A model generated the notes under the pieces. That model was not told where the DNA came from and ran no database searches. It saw nothing but the letters and a program-made list of their open reading frames with translations. A DNA stretch of 64,000 bases from Cellulomonas gelida. GTDB lineage: Bacteria > Actinomycetota > Actinomycetes > Actinomycetales > Cellulomonadaceae. This document shows, piece after piece, positions 18,246 to 26,778 of the stretch. A program made the translations under genes and the position numbers. Each line of letters begins with the position of its first letter. The stretch's first letter is position 1. Location: contig NZ_BJLQ01000002.1 in the NCBI RefSeq assembly GCF_006538725.1, forward strand, positions 124,001 to 188,000, written 5' to 3'.

Positions 18246-19139
18246 TCAGGAGGTCACCGCGGGGGTCGCGTCAACCGCTCCCGTCAGGAGCAGGACGACG
18301 ACGAGCGCCGCGAGCCCCAGCCGGTACCAGACGAAAGGCTTGTAGCTGAACGTCGAGACGATCTTCAGGAACGCGATGATCACGAGGTAGCCGACGAAGA
18401 ACGCGACCACCGTGGCGAGCATCGTGACACCGAAGCCGGGCGTGCCGGCCTTGCCGAAGTCGTCGACGGACTTGACGAGCTGGAACAGGCCGGAGCCGAA
18501 GACCGCGGGGATCGCGAGCAGGAACGAGTACCGCGCCGCGGCCTCGCGGGTGTAGCCCATGAGCAGACCGCCCGTGATGGTGCCGCCCGAGCGGGACACG
18601 CCGGGGATGAGCGCGAGCGCCTGCCAGAACCCGAACTGCACGGCGTCCCGCGGGCTGAGCTGCTCGAGAGGCTTGGAGCGCCGGCTGATCTTGTCCGCCC
18701 AGCCGAGCACCAGGGCGAAGCCCGCCAGCGTCACGACGACGAGCCACAGATTGCGGAACGTCTTCTCGATCTCGTCCTGGAGCAGGACTCCGAGCACCAC
18801 GATCGGGACCGTGCCGAGCGCGATGAACCACGCCATGAGCGCGTCGTGGTCCGCACGCTGACCCACGGGTGCGCCGAGGCGCGAGCGCAGGTCGGTGCCG
18901 TACCGCCCCCGGAGCGCCTGCCACCACGCCGTGAGGATGCGCGCGAGGTCGCGCCGGAAGTACAGCAGCACCGCGGTCTCCGTGCCCAGCTGCGTGATCG
19001 CGGTGAACGCGGCCCCCGGGTCTCCCCCGAGCAGGTCGCCCACGATGCGCAGGTGGGCGCTCGACGAGACGGGCAGGAACTCGGTAAGTCCCTGCACCAG
19101 GCCGAGGATGATCGCGTCGAACCCGCTGATGTCTGCCAC
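18246..19139 (-). CDS. uppP: Undecaprenyl-diphosphatase UppP (BacA)
   Basis: Membrane phosphatase that recycles undecaprenyl diphosphate, the lipid carrier for peptidoglycan, and can give bacitracin resistance. The 297-residue protein has about eight membrane helices with both signature motifs: [15 protein letters not shown] (about residues 15-29, catalytic Glu and Ser) and [20 protein letters not shown] (catalytic Arg region). The GTG start is preceded by TATCGT at 8 nt. It is divergent from the aldo/keto reductase and lies at the far end of the conserved neighbourhood that starts with pafA. Confidence 0.96.
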   Translation of the reverse strand: MADISGFDAIILGLVQGLTEFLPVSSSAHLRIVGDLLGGDPGAAFTAITQLGTETAVLLYFRRDLARILTAWWQALRGRYGTDLRSRLGAPVGQRADHDALMAWFIALGTVPIVVLGVLLQDEIEKTFRNLWLVVVTLAGFALVLGWADKISRRSKPLEQLSPRDAVQFGFWQALALIPGVSRSGGTITGGLLMGYTREAAARYSFLLAIPAVFGSGLFQLVKSVDDFGKAGTPGFGVTMLATVVAFFVGYLVIIAFLKIVSTFSYKPFVWYRLGLAALVVVLLLTGAVDATPAVTS

Positions 19140-19147
19140 GGGCGGTC

Positions 19148-19153
19148 ACGATA
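19148..19153 (-). promoter_or_regulatory. -10 box, leaderless uppP promoter
   Basis: TATCGT on the minus strand, 8 nt from the GTG start of uppP. Confidence 0.5.
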
Positions 19154-19210
19154 TCCCGCCGAGCTCGCGGAACCGCCTCGACGCGAGGCCGACCTGCTGG
19201 GTCGTCCTAC

Positions 19211-19216
19211 TAGGGT
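19211..19216 (+). promoter_or_regulatory. -10 box, leaderless aldo/keto reductase promoter
   Basis: TAGGGT, 8 nt before the ATG at 19225. Confidence 0.55.
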
Positions 19217-19224
19217 GACGCCCC

Positions 19225-20196
19225 ATGGAGCATCGTCACGTCGGCCGCACGGGCCTGCGCGTCTCGCGCATCGGGCTGGGCACCATGACCTGGAGCCGCG
19301 ACACCGACGAGCACGAGGCCGCCGAGCAGCTGCGCGAGCTCGTCGCCGCGGGCGGCTCGCTGGTCGACACGTCCGCGTCCTACGCCGAGGGGGGTGCGGA
19401 GGAGCTGCTCGGTTCGCTCGTCGGGACGGTGGTCGGCCGCGACGAGCTGGTGCTGTGCACCAAGGCGGGTGTGCGCAGGACCGCGGCGGGCCCGGTCGTG
19501 GACGCGTCGCGCGGCGGTCTGCTCGCGTCGTTGGACGCGTCGCTCGCCCGCCTCGGCACCGACCACGTCGACCTGTTCCTCGTGCAGTCCCCCGACCCCC
19601 GCACGCCGCTCGAGGAGACCGCCTCGGCACTGCGGCAGGCGGTCGTGTCCGGGCGTGCCCGGTACGTGGGCGTCGCGAACCACGCCGGCTGGCAGGTCGC
19701 GCTGCTGGCCGGCCTGCTCGACGACGTGCGTGACCGCGTGGGCCTGACCGCCGTCGAGATGGAGTACTCGCTGCTGCAGCGCGGGATCGAGCGCGAGGTC
19801 GTGCCTGCGGCGCGCGCCGTCGGCGCGGGCGTGCTGGCCTGGTCTCCACTCGGCCGCGGCGTGCTCACCGGCAAGTACCGGCGCACGGTGCCCGCCGACT
19901 CGCGCGCGGCCTCGCCGCACCTGGCCGGCTTCGTCCAGCCGTACCTCACCGCATCCGCTTCCGCGGTCGTCGACGCCGTCGTCATGGCGGCGGGCGGCCT
20001 GCAGCGTCAGCCGCTCGAGGTCGCGCTGGCGTGGCTCGCCCGACGTGAGGTGGTGGCCAGCACGATCGTCGGCGCGCGCACGGCGAGCCAGCTCCGCGGC
20101 GCGCTCGCGTCGCTCGACCTCGAGCTGCCCGACGAGCTCGTGCAGGCGCTCGACGACGTCTCGGCACCCGCGCTCGGCTACCCCGAGCGCTTCTAG
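19225..20196 (+). CDS. Aldo/keto reductase
   Basis: NADPH-dependent oxidoreductase of the AKR (beta/alpha)8 barrel family, 323 residues. Seen: RVSRIGLGTMTWSRDTDEHEA at the N-terminus, the catalytic segment VDTSASYAEGGAEELLG (Asp and Tyr), LVLCTKAG (Lys), DHVDLFLVQSPDP (His-type position), and the coenzyme-binding end STIVGARTASQLRGALA. It resembles the YajO/general stress AKR branch. The substrate cannot be assigned. It converges on the surface-protein gene across a hairpin at 20205-20245. Confidence 0.92.
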   Translation: MEHRHVGRTGLRVSRIGLGTMTWSRDTDEHEAAEQLRELVAAGGSLVDTSASYAEGGAEELLGSLVGTVVGRDELVLCTKAGVRRTAAGPVVDASRGGLLASLDASLARLGTDHVDLFLVQSPDPRTPLEETASALRQAVVSGRARYVGVANHAGWQVALLAGLLDDVRDRVGLTAVEMEYSLLQRGIEREVVPAARAVGAGVLAWSPLGRGVLTGKYRRTVPADSRAASPHLAGFVQPYLTASASAVVDAVVMAAGGLQRQPLEVALAWLARREVVASTIVGARTASQLRGALASLDLELPDELVQALDDVSAPALGYPERF

Positions 20197-20204
20197 CCCG
20201 ACGA

Positions 20205-20245
20205 CGCCGGTGGCGCCCGCCCCGCGGGGACGAGCACCACCGGCG
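20205..20245. terminator. Bidirectional terminator hairpin
   Basis: A 9-bp perfect inverted repeat (CGCCGGTGG ... CCACCGGCG) with a GC-rich loop lies between two converging genes. It can serve both. There is no T-run. Confidence 0.55.
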
Positions 20246-20259
20246 ACGCGGGTTCGCTG

Positions 20260-23025
20260 CTACTTCGTGACCACCAGGCTCGCCGTGGCGCCGCTGGCCG
20301 CGGCGTACGTGGTCGAGCCGAGGTACTTCACCGAGAGCTTCCACGTGCCCTTCGCCAGCTTCGGCAGCGTGAGCGTGGCCTTGCCCCCGACGAGAGTCGC
20401 GGTCGTGCTCGTCGAGCGGCCGCCCTTCGAGACCGTGAGGGTGACCTTGCCGGTCGCCTGGACGAGACCTGCGGGGGTCGTGACCGTCACGGTCGCCTTG
20501 CCCTTGGCCTTCGAGGTCGGCTTCGTCGTCACCTTCGCGGCGACCCGGGAGACCTTGCCCTTCGTGATCGTCAGGGTGCGGGTCGCCGTCGCTCCGGCCA
20601 CGTTGGCGCTGCCCGCGTAGGTCGCCTTGAGCGAGTACGACCGCACCGCGAGCGAGGCCGGCAACGTGAAGACCACCTGGCCGGACGAGAGCGTCGCGGA
20701 CCGCGTCGACCCCGCGCCGGCGAGCGTGACCTTGCCGGCGGCGGACTTCCCCGCGGAGTCGGTGACCTTGACCGTGACCTTGACGGCCTTGCCGTACGCG
20801 CTGCTCGTCACCGCCGTGATCGAGGCCTTGGCCGTCAGCTTCGTGACCGTCAGGGCGCGCGGCGCCGAGACCGACGACGCGTACACGCTGTCGCCGCTGT
20901 AGGTCGCTCGCACCGTGTACGCGCCGGAGGCCAGCGAGGCGGGGACGGTCAGCGTCGCCGTGCCGGCGACGACCGGTGCGCCGATCACGCCGCCCGGAAG
21001 GCCCTCCAGCGAGACCGTGCCTGTCGCGCCGTCGGTCACCGTCGCGGTGTACGTCACGGCCGTGCCGTACCGCGTCGAGGCCGCCCCGGTCAGGCTGACG
21101 GCCGAGGGCTTGCCGATCCGCAGCTCGGTGCTCGAACCCGCGATCGAGTAGCCCCGGCCGAGGTAGCGGACCGTCCACACGTCGCCGATCTGGTCCGACG
21201 CGATCGTCGGAAGGGTGACCGAGGCAGAGCCGTCGCGCTTGAGCGCGACGGGCGCACCGACCGGCTCACCGGCCTGGTCGAGCACGACGACCGAGCCCGC
21301 GGGCCGCCCCGTGCCGGTGCTGGGCGCGACGTTGGCGCCGCTCGTGTTGTTCGTCACGAACGGCGCGTAGCCGGCCGCGCTGACCTGGACGCCCAGCGTG
21401 GGGGTCGTCCCGGGCACCAGGTCGGTGGAGGCGACGCCGTCGACCGTCACGCTCGTGCTGCTCGTGTAGCGGGTCGAGCCGAGCGAGCCGAGGACGTCCG
21501 CGTACGCGGCGACGGCCTCGGAGGCGAAGTCCCGCGCGTTCGCCAGCCGGTCGCCGCCGGCCGCGAGGGTGCCGTTGAGCGTGGTCTCCGGCGTGTTGGG
21601 CAGGCTGCGTCCCGCGACGTACCAGTACTCGGTCATGTACTCGGTGTACGTGCCGTTGTCGTTGACGCGGATGGCCTGGTCGACGACCGGGGCCGGCTTG
21701 CCGAGCGCGTCCTGGTGGTTCCCGTGACGGACGAGCAGCGCGGGCACCTGCAGGCGGCGGGCCGACTGGATCGTCGTGCCGGTGTCGCCACCCGGGTAGT
21801 ACCAGTTCGGGCTCGCGCCGGGCTCGCCCGCAGCCGCGTACTCCGCGGACGCGTTGTGCAGGTACGTGGAGAACAGGTCGCCGTAGAGGTACCCCGGGGC
21901 GAGGGTCTTGCCGTCGGTGACCGCCGGCACCCCGCTCGTGCGGATGTGGTCGTACGCCGAGCCCGAGTTGCTCACCGAGAAGAGCGAGAAGTCCAGGTTG
22001 TAGATGGTCTTGACGCCGCTGGCCTGCGCGTCGGCGTTGAGGTCCTTGATCACCGCACGCGTGTTGTGGCACCACGTGCCGCCGAACAGCAGCGGGACGT
22101 CGCTGTCCGCGTACCGCGGGTCGCTCAGCAGGTGGATCGTCTCGGGGTACGTGAGCTGCTGGACGCGCCAGCCGTCGGTGGCGTCGGCGTCGCTCAGGAT
22201 CTCACCGCCGTACTTGGTGGCGTCCGTGTACGTCGCGCTGTGGCGGCGGTTCGTCTCGTCCTTGTAGAACTCGAACTGCGTGCTCACGCTGAGGTCGGGG
22301 TGACCGGCCGTCCCGCCCGCGGCGAGCAGCGTCTCCTTGACGGCGTCCTCGTACGCGAGCTGCTCGGCGGGCGTGTCGAGGTCCGCAGCGGTCTTGGTGT
22401 CCGCGAGCGAGGCGACCACCCGGTCGTCGTTGCCGCTGCCGTCCCGGCGGTCCTTGTCGAGCACCACCAGGTAGGGACCCGTGACCTTGCCGTCCGTCCG
22501 GACGAACTCCGGGGTCGGGTCGGTGCCGTTGATGAGGTCGATCAGCGGGCCACCCGTGGTGGCGGTCGCGCCCTCGTTCTGCCAGTACGTCAGGCCGGCA
22601 CCGGTCAGCCGGGTCGCGAGCTCGTCCCAGTCGAAGATGTTGAGCGCGTCGCCGTCGATGCGCGGGTTGAAGACGTAGATCTTCGGCACGCCGATGCTCG
22701 TCGCCGCGGCGTTGATGTGCGCGATCTCGGCCTGCGTGCTGGCGTCCTTCGGGTCACCGATGAGCACCGCGTAGCGGCCGGACTTGAAGCGCAGCAGGTA
22801 CTTCAGGCGCTCGATCGAGATGGACTCGAAGACGTGCTGGCCACGCGCAGGAGCGAGCGCCGGGAAGACGTCGGCGAAGTAGTCGAAGTCGACGCTGGAA
22901 GCGATGGCGGGCGCCGCAGCGGTGGCCGCGGCGCTCGCGCCGGGGGCGAGAGCGACCGCGGGCGCGGTCGCCAGTGCGGCGACCACGATCCCGGCGATGC
23001 TGCGTCGCAAGGAGGAGCTGGACAT
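20260..23025 (-). CDS. Exported protein with thioredoxin-like N-terminal part and Ig-like repeats
   Basis: A 921-residue secreted or wall-associated protein. A signal peptide (about residues 1-33, ending GASA) leads to a large N-terminal region (about 50-480). That region includes YAVLIGDPKDASTQAEIAHIN and LLFGGTWCHNTRAVIKDLNA, which look like thioredoxin-type strands with a WCxN instead of a CxxC site. The C-terminal third holds at least three Ig-like repeats, each about 90 residues (TYSGDSVYASS, TYAGSANVAGA and KYLGSTTYAAA mark their ends), as in adhesion or S-layer proteins. No LPXTG motif or C-terminal membrane helix is visible. It is third in the riboswitch-led operon, 56 nt after the preceding gene. 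Function unknown. Confidence 0.82.
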   Translation of the reverse strand: MSSSSLRRSIAGIVVAALATAPAVALAPGASAAATAAAPAIASSVDFDYFADVFPALAPARGQHVFESISIERLKYLLRFKSGRYAVLIGDPKDASTQAEIAHINAAATSIGVPKIYVFNPRIDGDALNIFDWDELATRLTGAGLTYWQNEGATATTGGPLIDLINGTDPTPEFVRTDGKVTGPYLVVLDKDRRDGSGNDDRVVASLADTKTAADLDTPAEQLAYEDAVKETLLAAGGTAGHPDLSVSTQFEFYKDETNRRHSATYTDATKYGGEILSDADATDGWRVQQLTYPETIHLLSDPRYADSDVPLLFGGTWCHNTRAVIKDLNADAQASGVKTIYNLDFSLFSVSNSGSAYDHIRTSGVPAVTDGKTLAPGYLYGDLFSTYLHNASAEYAAAGEPGASPNWYYPGGDTGTTIQSARRLQVPALLVRHGNHQDALGKPAPVVDQAIRVNDNGTYTEYMTEYWYVAGRSLPNTPETTLNGTLAAGGDRLANARDFASEAVAAYADVLGSLGSTRYTSSTSVTVDGVASTDLVPGTTPTLGVQVSAAGYAPFVTNNTSGANVAPSTGTGRPAGSVVVLDQAGEPVGAPVALKRDGSASVTLPTIASDQIGDVWTVRYLGRGYSIAGSSTELRIGKPSAVSLTGAASTRYGTAVTYTATVTDGATGTVSLEGLPGGVIGAPVVAGTATLTVPASLASGAYTVRATYSGDSVYASSVSAPRALTVTKLTAKASITAVTSSAYGKAVKVTVKVTDSAGKSAAGKVTLAGAGSTRSATLSSGQVVFTLPASLAVRSYSLKATYAGSANVAGATATRTLTITKGKVSRVAAKVTTKPTSKAKGKATVTVTTPAGLVQATGKVTLTVSKGGRSTSTTATLVGGKATLTLPKLAKGTWKLSVKYLGSTTYAAASGATASLVVTK

Positions 23026-23081
23026 GGGGAGTCGTCTCTTTCTCCCGCCCGGAGGCGGGGGGTCAGGTCAGGGAGAGCGGG

Positions 23082-24728
23082 TCAGCGGACGGGCTGGGCC
23101 GCGGGGGTCGACGGCCCGTCCACTCGTGCGGGTGGTGCGAACTGCCAGGTGACGCTGAGCTGGCCCGCCTCGGGAGCGACGTGCACCCCGGGATAGGCCG
23201 CGACGGGGGACGAGGTGGGGGCCGCTGCGACGGGGGTCCTGACGGGCGCCGCCGCGGGCACGGTGGCGAGAGCCGCGGTGGGTGCGGCCGCCGGTGCAGC
23301 GACCGACGCCGGCGCGAAGGCCGTCAGCAGCGGGTTGCCGAGCTGCAGCGGTGGCAGGGCGCCGGGCACCGGAGCCGGGCCGGCAGGCTCGTCCGCCGCG
23401 GCGGCAGACGACGCGCGACGGGAACCGCCGCGCGCGTAGTGGGACGCCAGGAGCAGGACTCCCGCGACGGCCAGTGCGCCGAGGATCACGAGGCCGGTCA
23501 GCGGCGGCACCGTCTCGGCCGACGTCGCCTCCGCGTCCTGCGCCGCCCCGACCGGCGACGCGGCCGCGACGGTGACAGGGCTCTCGGAGACGACCGTCCC
23601 CTGGTACGCGACGACGAAGTGGTGAGCACCCTGCGGGGCGTCGTCCGGAACGACCACGTCGGTGGCGAACGCGCCCTGCTCGTCGGTCGTGACGGTCGTG
23701 AGCCGGACCGGGTCGGAGTGCAGCTCGACGTCGAGGTCGACGCCCGCGGCGTAACCCGCTCCGGTCAGCGCGACGGTCGCACCGGGGACGACCTCCCCCG
23801 TCCAGGTCAGCGTGCCGACGACCGACGCGGGCGGCGTGCCGACCGTCACCGGCTCCGACGGGGTGGAGGCCACGGACTCACCGACGTCGTTCACCGCGCG
23901 GACCGCGGCGCGGTAGCTGCCGTCCGGCAGGTCCAGGAACTCGTAGGTGGTGGTCGCCGCGTCGACCTCGGCGCGGTTGCCCCCGCTGAGCAGGACGACG
24001 TAGCCCGTCACGCTGTCGAGGTCCACGTCGACCGACGGCTCCCACGTCACGACGATCGTCGTGCCGTCGACCGTGAGGGTCGGGGTGCCGGGTGCGGAGG
24101 GCGCTCCGGGCACGACGGCCTCCTCGGGATCGATCCCGAGGTCGTCGGACACGGGCGCCGCAGGAGCCGGGACGCCCGGCGCTGTCGTGGCACCGGGACC
24201 GGGCGTGCTCGTCGGGGGCCTGGTCGCGCCCGGGGAGGGCGTCGTGCCGGGCACAGGCGTCCTGCCGGGCGCCGGGGTCGCACGCGGCGTGGGAGTCGTG
24301 CCGGGCGTCGGCGCCTTGGTCGGTGTCGGGCTCGCCGACGGCTTCGGCGTGGGCGACTTCGTCGGGGTCGGCGTCAGGTTGTAGTCGGACGGAAGGTTGT
24401 CCGCGTAGAGCACCTCGTCGGCCGCGCCCTGCCAGATCCCGGTGCTGGCGCTGCTCTGCACGATGCGCCCCTTGTACTTGGGGTTGTTCCCGTCGTACTC
24501 GTGGCACGTCGGGATCGGCTGGCACCACTTGTCCTCGGCGAGGTTGACGAGCGCGGCGCCCTTGTCGTCCTGGAGGCAGTGCTGGTCGTCGCCGCCATCG
24601 ACCCACTCGACGGTGGCCGCGCTCGCGCGGGTCGCCTGCAGGACCGGCAGGCCGAGGGCGATCACGCCGACGACGAGCGCCGCGACCAGGGGCAGGCTCC
24701 GGCGGCCGAGCTGGAGAAGAGGGTTCAC
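23082..24728 (-). CDS. Exported membrane-anchored protein with Pro/Thr linker and Fn3 domain
   Basis: A 548-residue protein of unknown function. N-terminal signal or anchor segment (about residues 10-38), then a small cysteine-containing domain (HCLQDDKG, WCQPIPTCHEYDG). A Pro/Thr-rich linker follows (about 118-190, TPTPTKSPTPKPSASPT-type repeats), then a fibronectin-III-like domain (about 210-300) and a second beta domain (TLTWTGEVVPGATVALTGAGY). One membrane helix lies at about 412-432 (LTGLVILGALAVAGVLLL), followed by SHYARGGSRR and an Ala/Pro-rich tail of about 100 residues. GTG start. It lies between the cystine symporter gene and the Ig-repeat protein gene in the same direction, so it is probably co-regulated by the riboswitch. 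Confidence 0.8.
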   Translation of the reverse strand: MNPLLQLGRRSLPLVAALVVGVIALGLPVLQATRASAATVEWVDGGDDQHCLQDDKGAALVNLAEDKWCQPIPTCHEYDGNNPKYKGRIVQSSASTGIWQGAADEVLYADNLPSDYNLTPTPTKSPTPKPSASPTPTKAPTPGTTPTPRATPAPGRTPVPGTTPSPGATRPPTSTPGPGATTAPGVPAPAAPVSDDLGIDPEEAVVPGAPSAPGTPTLTVDGTTIVVTWEPSVDVDLDSVTGYVVLLSGGNRAEVDAATTTYEFLDLPDGSYRAAVRAVNDVGESVASTPSEPVTVGTPPASVVGTLTWTGEVVPGATVALTGAGYAAGVDLDVELHSDPVRLTTVTTDEQGAFATDVVVPDDAPQGAHHFVVAYQGTVVSESPVTVAAASPVGAAQDAEATSAETVPPLTGLVILGALAVAGVLLLASHYARGGSRRASSAAAADEPAGPAPVPGALPPLQLGNPLLTAFAPASVAAPAAAPTAALATVPAAAPVRTPVAAAPTSSPVAAYPGVHVAPEAGQLSVTWQFAPPARVDGPSTPAAQPVR

Positions 24729-24792
24729 GAGGGGGCGCTTTCTACGGGAAGGGGGTGCGGGGGCACGGGGGGCGAGGACGGGTGCGGGCGGG

Positions 24793-26256
24793 TCAGCGGG
24801 AGCCGACGGGAACGCGCGGGCTGGGCTCGATCGCGCACGCGCCGACGGGCACGCCGCCCCAGAGGGCGTCGTCGTCGGTCGTCGCCGGGGACGCCGGGTT
24901 CGAGCGTTCCGGCGTCACGGGCTCCCCGAGGTCGACGGACCGGTCCACGGAGGAGCGGAAGATCGCGTCGTCCAGGCGGCCCTCCTTGCGCGCGACGATG
25001 GTCGCGGCGACCGCGGCCGAGGTCACGTTGTTCGTGGTCCGCGCCATGTCGGCGAGCGCGCTGATCGGCAGCGTCAGGATGATGACCTCGAGCGGGAGCC
25101 CCGCAGCGGCCAGCACGGTCGTCGCGGTGACCGTCGCGGTCCCGGGCACCCCCGCGGTGCCGATCGAGACGACGAGGCCGAGCAGCACCAGCACCGCGTA
25201 GTCACCGAGCCCGTACGGGATGCCGAGTGCGTTGACGCTGTACACGGCCAGGAGCACCGGCCAGATCCCGGCGCAGCCCGGCATCCCGATCGTCGTGCCG
25301 AGCGGCGCCGTGAAACCCGCGATCTCGGCGGGCACGCCGACGCGCTCCCGGAGCAGGCTCGTGGTGAGCGGCAGCGTCCCGGCGCTGCTCTGCGTCGTGA
25401 ACGCGGTGAGCTGCGCGGGGAAGATCCGGCGGAAGAACGCGACGGGGCTCACGTTCGCGGACACCCGCAGGAACACGCCGTTCACGAGGTAGGTGTGGGC
25501 GAAGCAGACGACGAACGCGACGACGAGCAGCGTGAACAGCGGCCAGAGCTGACTCGTGTCCGCCGAGACGGTCGACGTGAACGACGCCGTGAGGGCGAGC
25601 ACCGCGTAGGGCGTGAGGCTGATGACGAAGCCGACCGCGCGGTAGATGATCTCGCGTGACGCCTCGACGAACGCCTTGAACGGGGCGACCTTCTGCGGGT
25701 TCTTGTCGGCCACCAGCGAGCACGAGACCGCCACGAGGATGCTCACGAGGATGATCGGGATGATGTTGTTCTCGGACACGTCCTTGACGATGTTCGTCGG
25801 GAAGAAGCCGATGAACACCGACGTGAACGGCTGCTGGACCGAGTCGAGCGACCGGGTGTCCACGTCCTGCGTGCCCAGGTGCGCGCCCTTGCCGAGCCCG
25901 ACCAGCAGCGCCGTGCCGAGTGCGAGGAAGATCGCGACGAGGTTGAGGCTGAGCAGCCAGTAGACCGACCGTCCGCCGATGGTCCGCAGCTGCGACGTCG
26001 AGCCCAGCGACGTGATGCTCGACAGGATCGAGACGATCACGAGCGGGGCCACGATGGTCAGCAGCAGGTTGACGTAGACCCGGCCGAGTGGCTGGACGTA
26101 CTCGACGTGGTCGCGGAACACCACGCCGACAGCGACGCCGAGGAACAGCCCGACGAACGTCAGCACGCTGAAGTTCACGCGCTTGCGTGCGAGGGCGAAC
26201 AGGCCGGCGAACAGGCCGACGGTGACGGCGAGCGCTGCGGCGTCCCAGACGTTCAC
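24793..26256 (-). CDS. TcyP-like L-cystine symporter (dicarboxylate/amino-acid:cation symporter family)
   Basis: Secondary transporter of the DAACS family, 487 residues, with the glutamate-transporter layout: eight helices plus two re-entrant hairpins. Seen: NVWDAAALAVTVGLFAGLFALARKRVNFS at the start (TcyP-type), the serine-rich hairpin FTTQSSAGTLPLTTS, GTTIGMPGCAGIWP, and MARTTNNVTSAAVAATIVARKEG at the end. The TcyP branch imports L-cystine. A SAM-IV-type riboswitch in the leader supports a sulfur amino acid as substrate, although methionine cannot be excluded. GTG at 26256 is chosen for GGAG six bases upstream; a start 10 codons earlier is open but has no ribosome site. It is the first gene of a probable three-gene operon. 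Confidence 0.9.
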   Translation of the reverse strand: MNVWDAAALAVTVGLFAGLFALARKRVNFSVLTFVGLFLGVAVGVVFRDHVEYVQPLGRVYVNLLLTIVAPLVIVSILSSITSLGSTSQLRTIGGRSVYWLLSLNLVAIFLALGTALLVGLGKGAHLGTQDVDTRSLDSVQQPFTSVFIGFFPTNIVKDVSENNIIPIILVSILVAVSCSLVADKNPQKVAPFKAFVEASREIIYRAVGFVISLTPYAVLALTASFTSTVSADTSQLWPLFTLLVVAFVVCFAHTYLVNGVFLRVSANVSPVAFFRRIFPAQLTAFTTQSSAGTLPLTTSLLRERVGVPAEIAGFTAPLGTTIGMPGCAGIWPVLLAVYSVNALGIPYGLGDYAVLVLLGLVVSIGTAGVPGTATVTATTVLAAAGLPLEVIILTLPISALADMARTTNNVTSAAVAATIVARKEGRLDDAIFRSSVDRSVDLGEPVTPERSNPASPATTDDDALWGGVPVGACAIEPSPRVPVGSR

Positions 26257-26312
26257 GGGGTGCTCCGATCGTGCGAGGGCAGCTCCCACGACCGGGGGCG
26301 GTCAGGGAGTGC

Positions 26313-26399
26313 TCAGGGAGGGGGAAGGGCGTGCGGCGCGCGGGACGAGGCCTCGCGCGCCGAGGTGACGACGTGCGTCAGAAGGCAGCGCAGGAACAT
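26313..26399 (-). CDS. Possible upstream open reading frame (leader peptide)
   Basis: A 28-codon frame (MFLRCLLTHVV... ending APHALPPP) between the riboswitch and the symporter gene. No ribosome site is evident. It could be a leader peptide, or chance in GC-rich sequence. It is listed because it fills a long leader that otherwise contains only the aptamer. Confidence 0.2.
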   Translation of the reverse strand: MFLRCLLTHVVTSAREASSRAPHALPPP

Positions 26400-26469
26400 C
26401 GACGGAGTCGGTGCTCGTTCGCACACCTCACGCCCGTGCTCCTCGTCGTCGGCAGGCGCCGATCCCGCG

Positions 26470-26590
26470 GCGCCCGTGCTTGCCGTCGTGCACGCGCACG
26501 ACGGCCTGGTCCTCACCCGGGGCACCCCACCACGGACGGAGGGTTGCCGGTCTCCCAGCCGGGGCTTGTCGGAGACGCTCGTGACCTGGT
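26470..26590 (-). ncRNA. SAM-IV-type riboswitch
   Basis: Cis-acting SAM sensor in the leader of the symporter operon. Read on the minus strand, the P1 halves GGTC (26586-26583) and GACC (26511-26508) enclose the conserved core: CACGAG, a P2 stem GTCTCC/GGAGAC, AAGCCCCGGC, CCGGCAACCCTCC, GGTGGGGTGCCCCGGGTGA. After P1 comes a 10-bp hairpin, GCCGTCGTGC/GCACGACGGC (26482-26505), then CAAGC. The extra hairpin directly after P1 is the SAM-IV arrangement, known from actinobacterial methionine and cysteine genes. SAM binding would be expected to lower expression of the genes downstream. The expression platform was not resolved. Confidence 0.88.
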
Positions 26591-26617
26591 CTTCCACGAC
26601 CGGATCGGCTTATGCCG

Positions 26618-26678
26618 ACTATACCGGTCGCTTTTTCCTTGCAGGCTCTTTCTAGTGACGACGGGAGCGCGGTGTCAA
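26618..26678 (-). promoter_or_regulatory. Promoter candidates for the symporter operon
   Basis: A perfect -35 TTGACA (minus strand, 26678-26673) is followed after 18 nt by TAGAAA (26654-26649). A second -10-like TATAGT lies at 26623-26618 but has no clear -35. Either start would place the whole riboswitch in the leader. This stretch is visibly more AT-rich than its surroundings. The rest of 26257-26778 holds the leader and riboswitch. Confidence 0.5.
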
Positions 26679-26778
26679 CAACCGGGACCCGGTGGTCCGC
26701 ACTCCGAGACGCTTGTCACCCGTTCGGCCGCACCGCGGGGACCTCCCGCTCGCACCCTTGACGTGCGGCGCCGCGGGG

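Noticed and set aside
24190..24390. Direct repeats in the Pro/Thr linker as a separate repeat element
   Set aside because: They are ordinary codon repetition of a low-complexity Pro/Thr/Gly linker.
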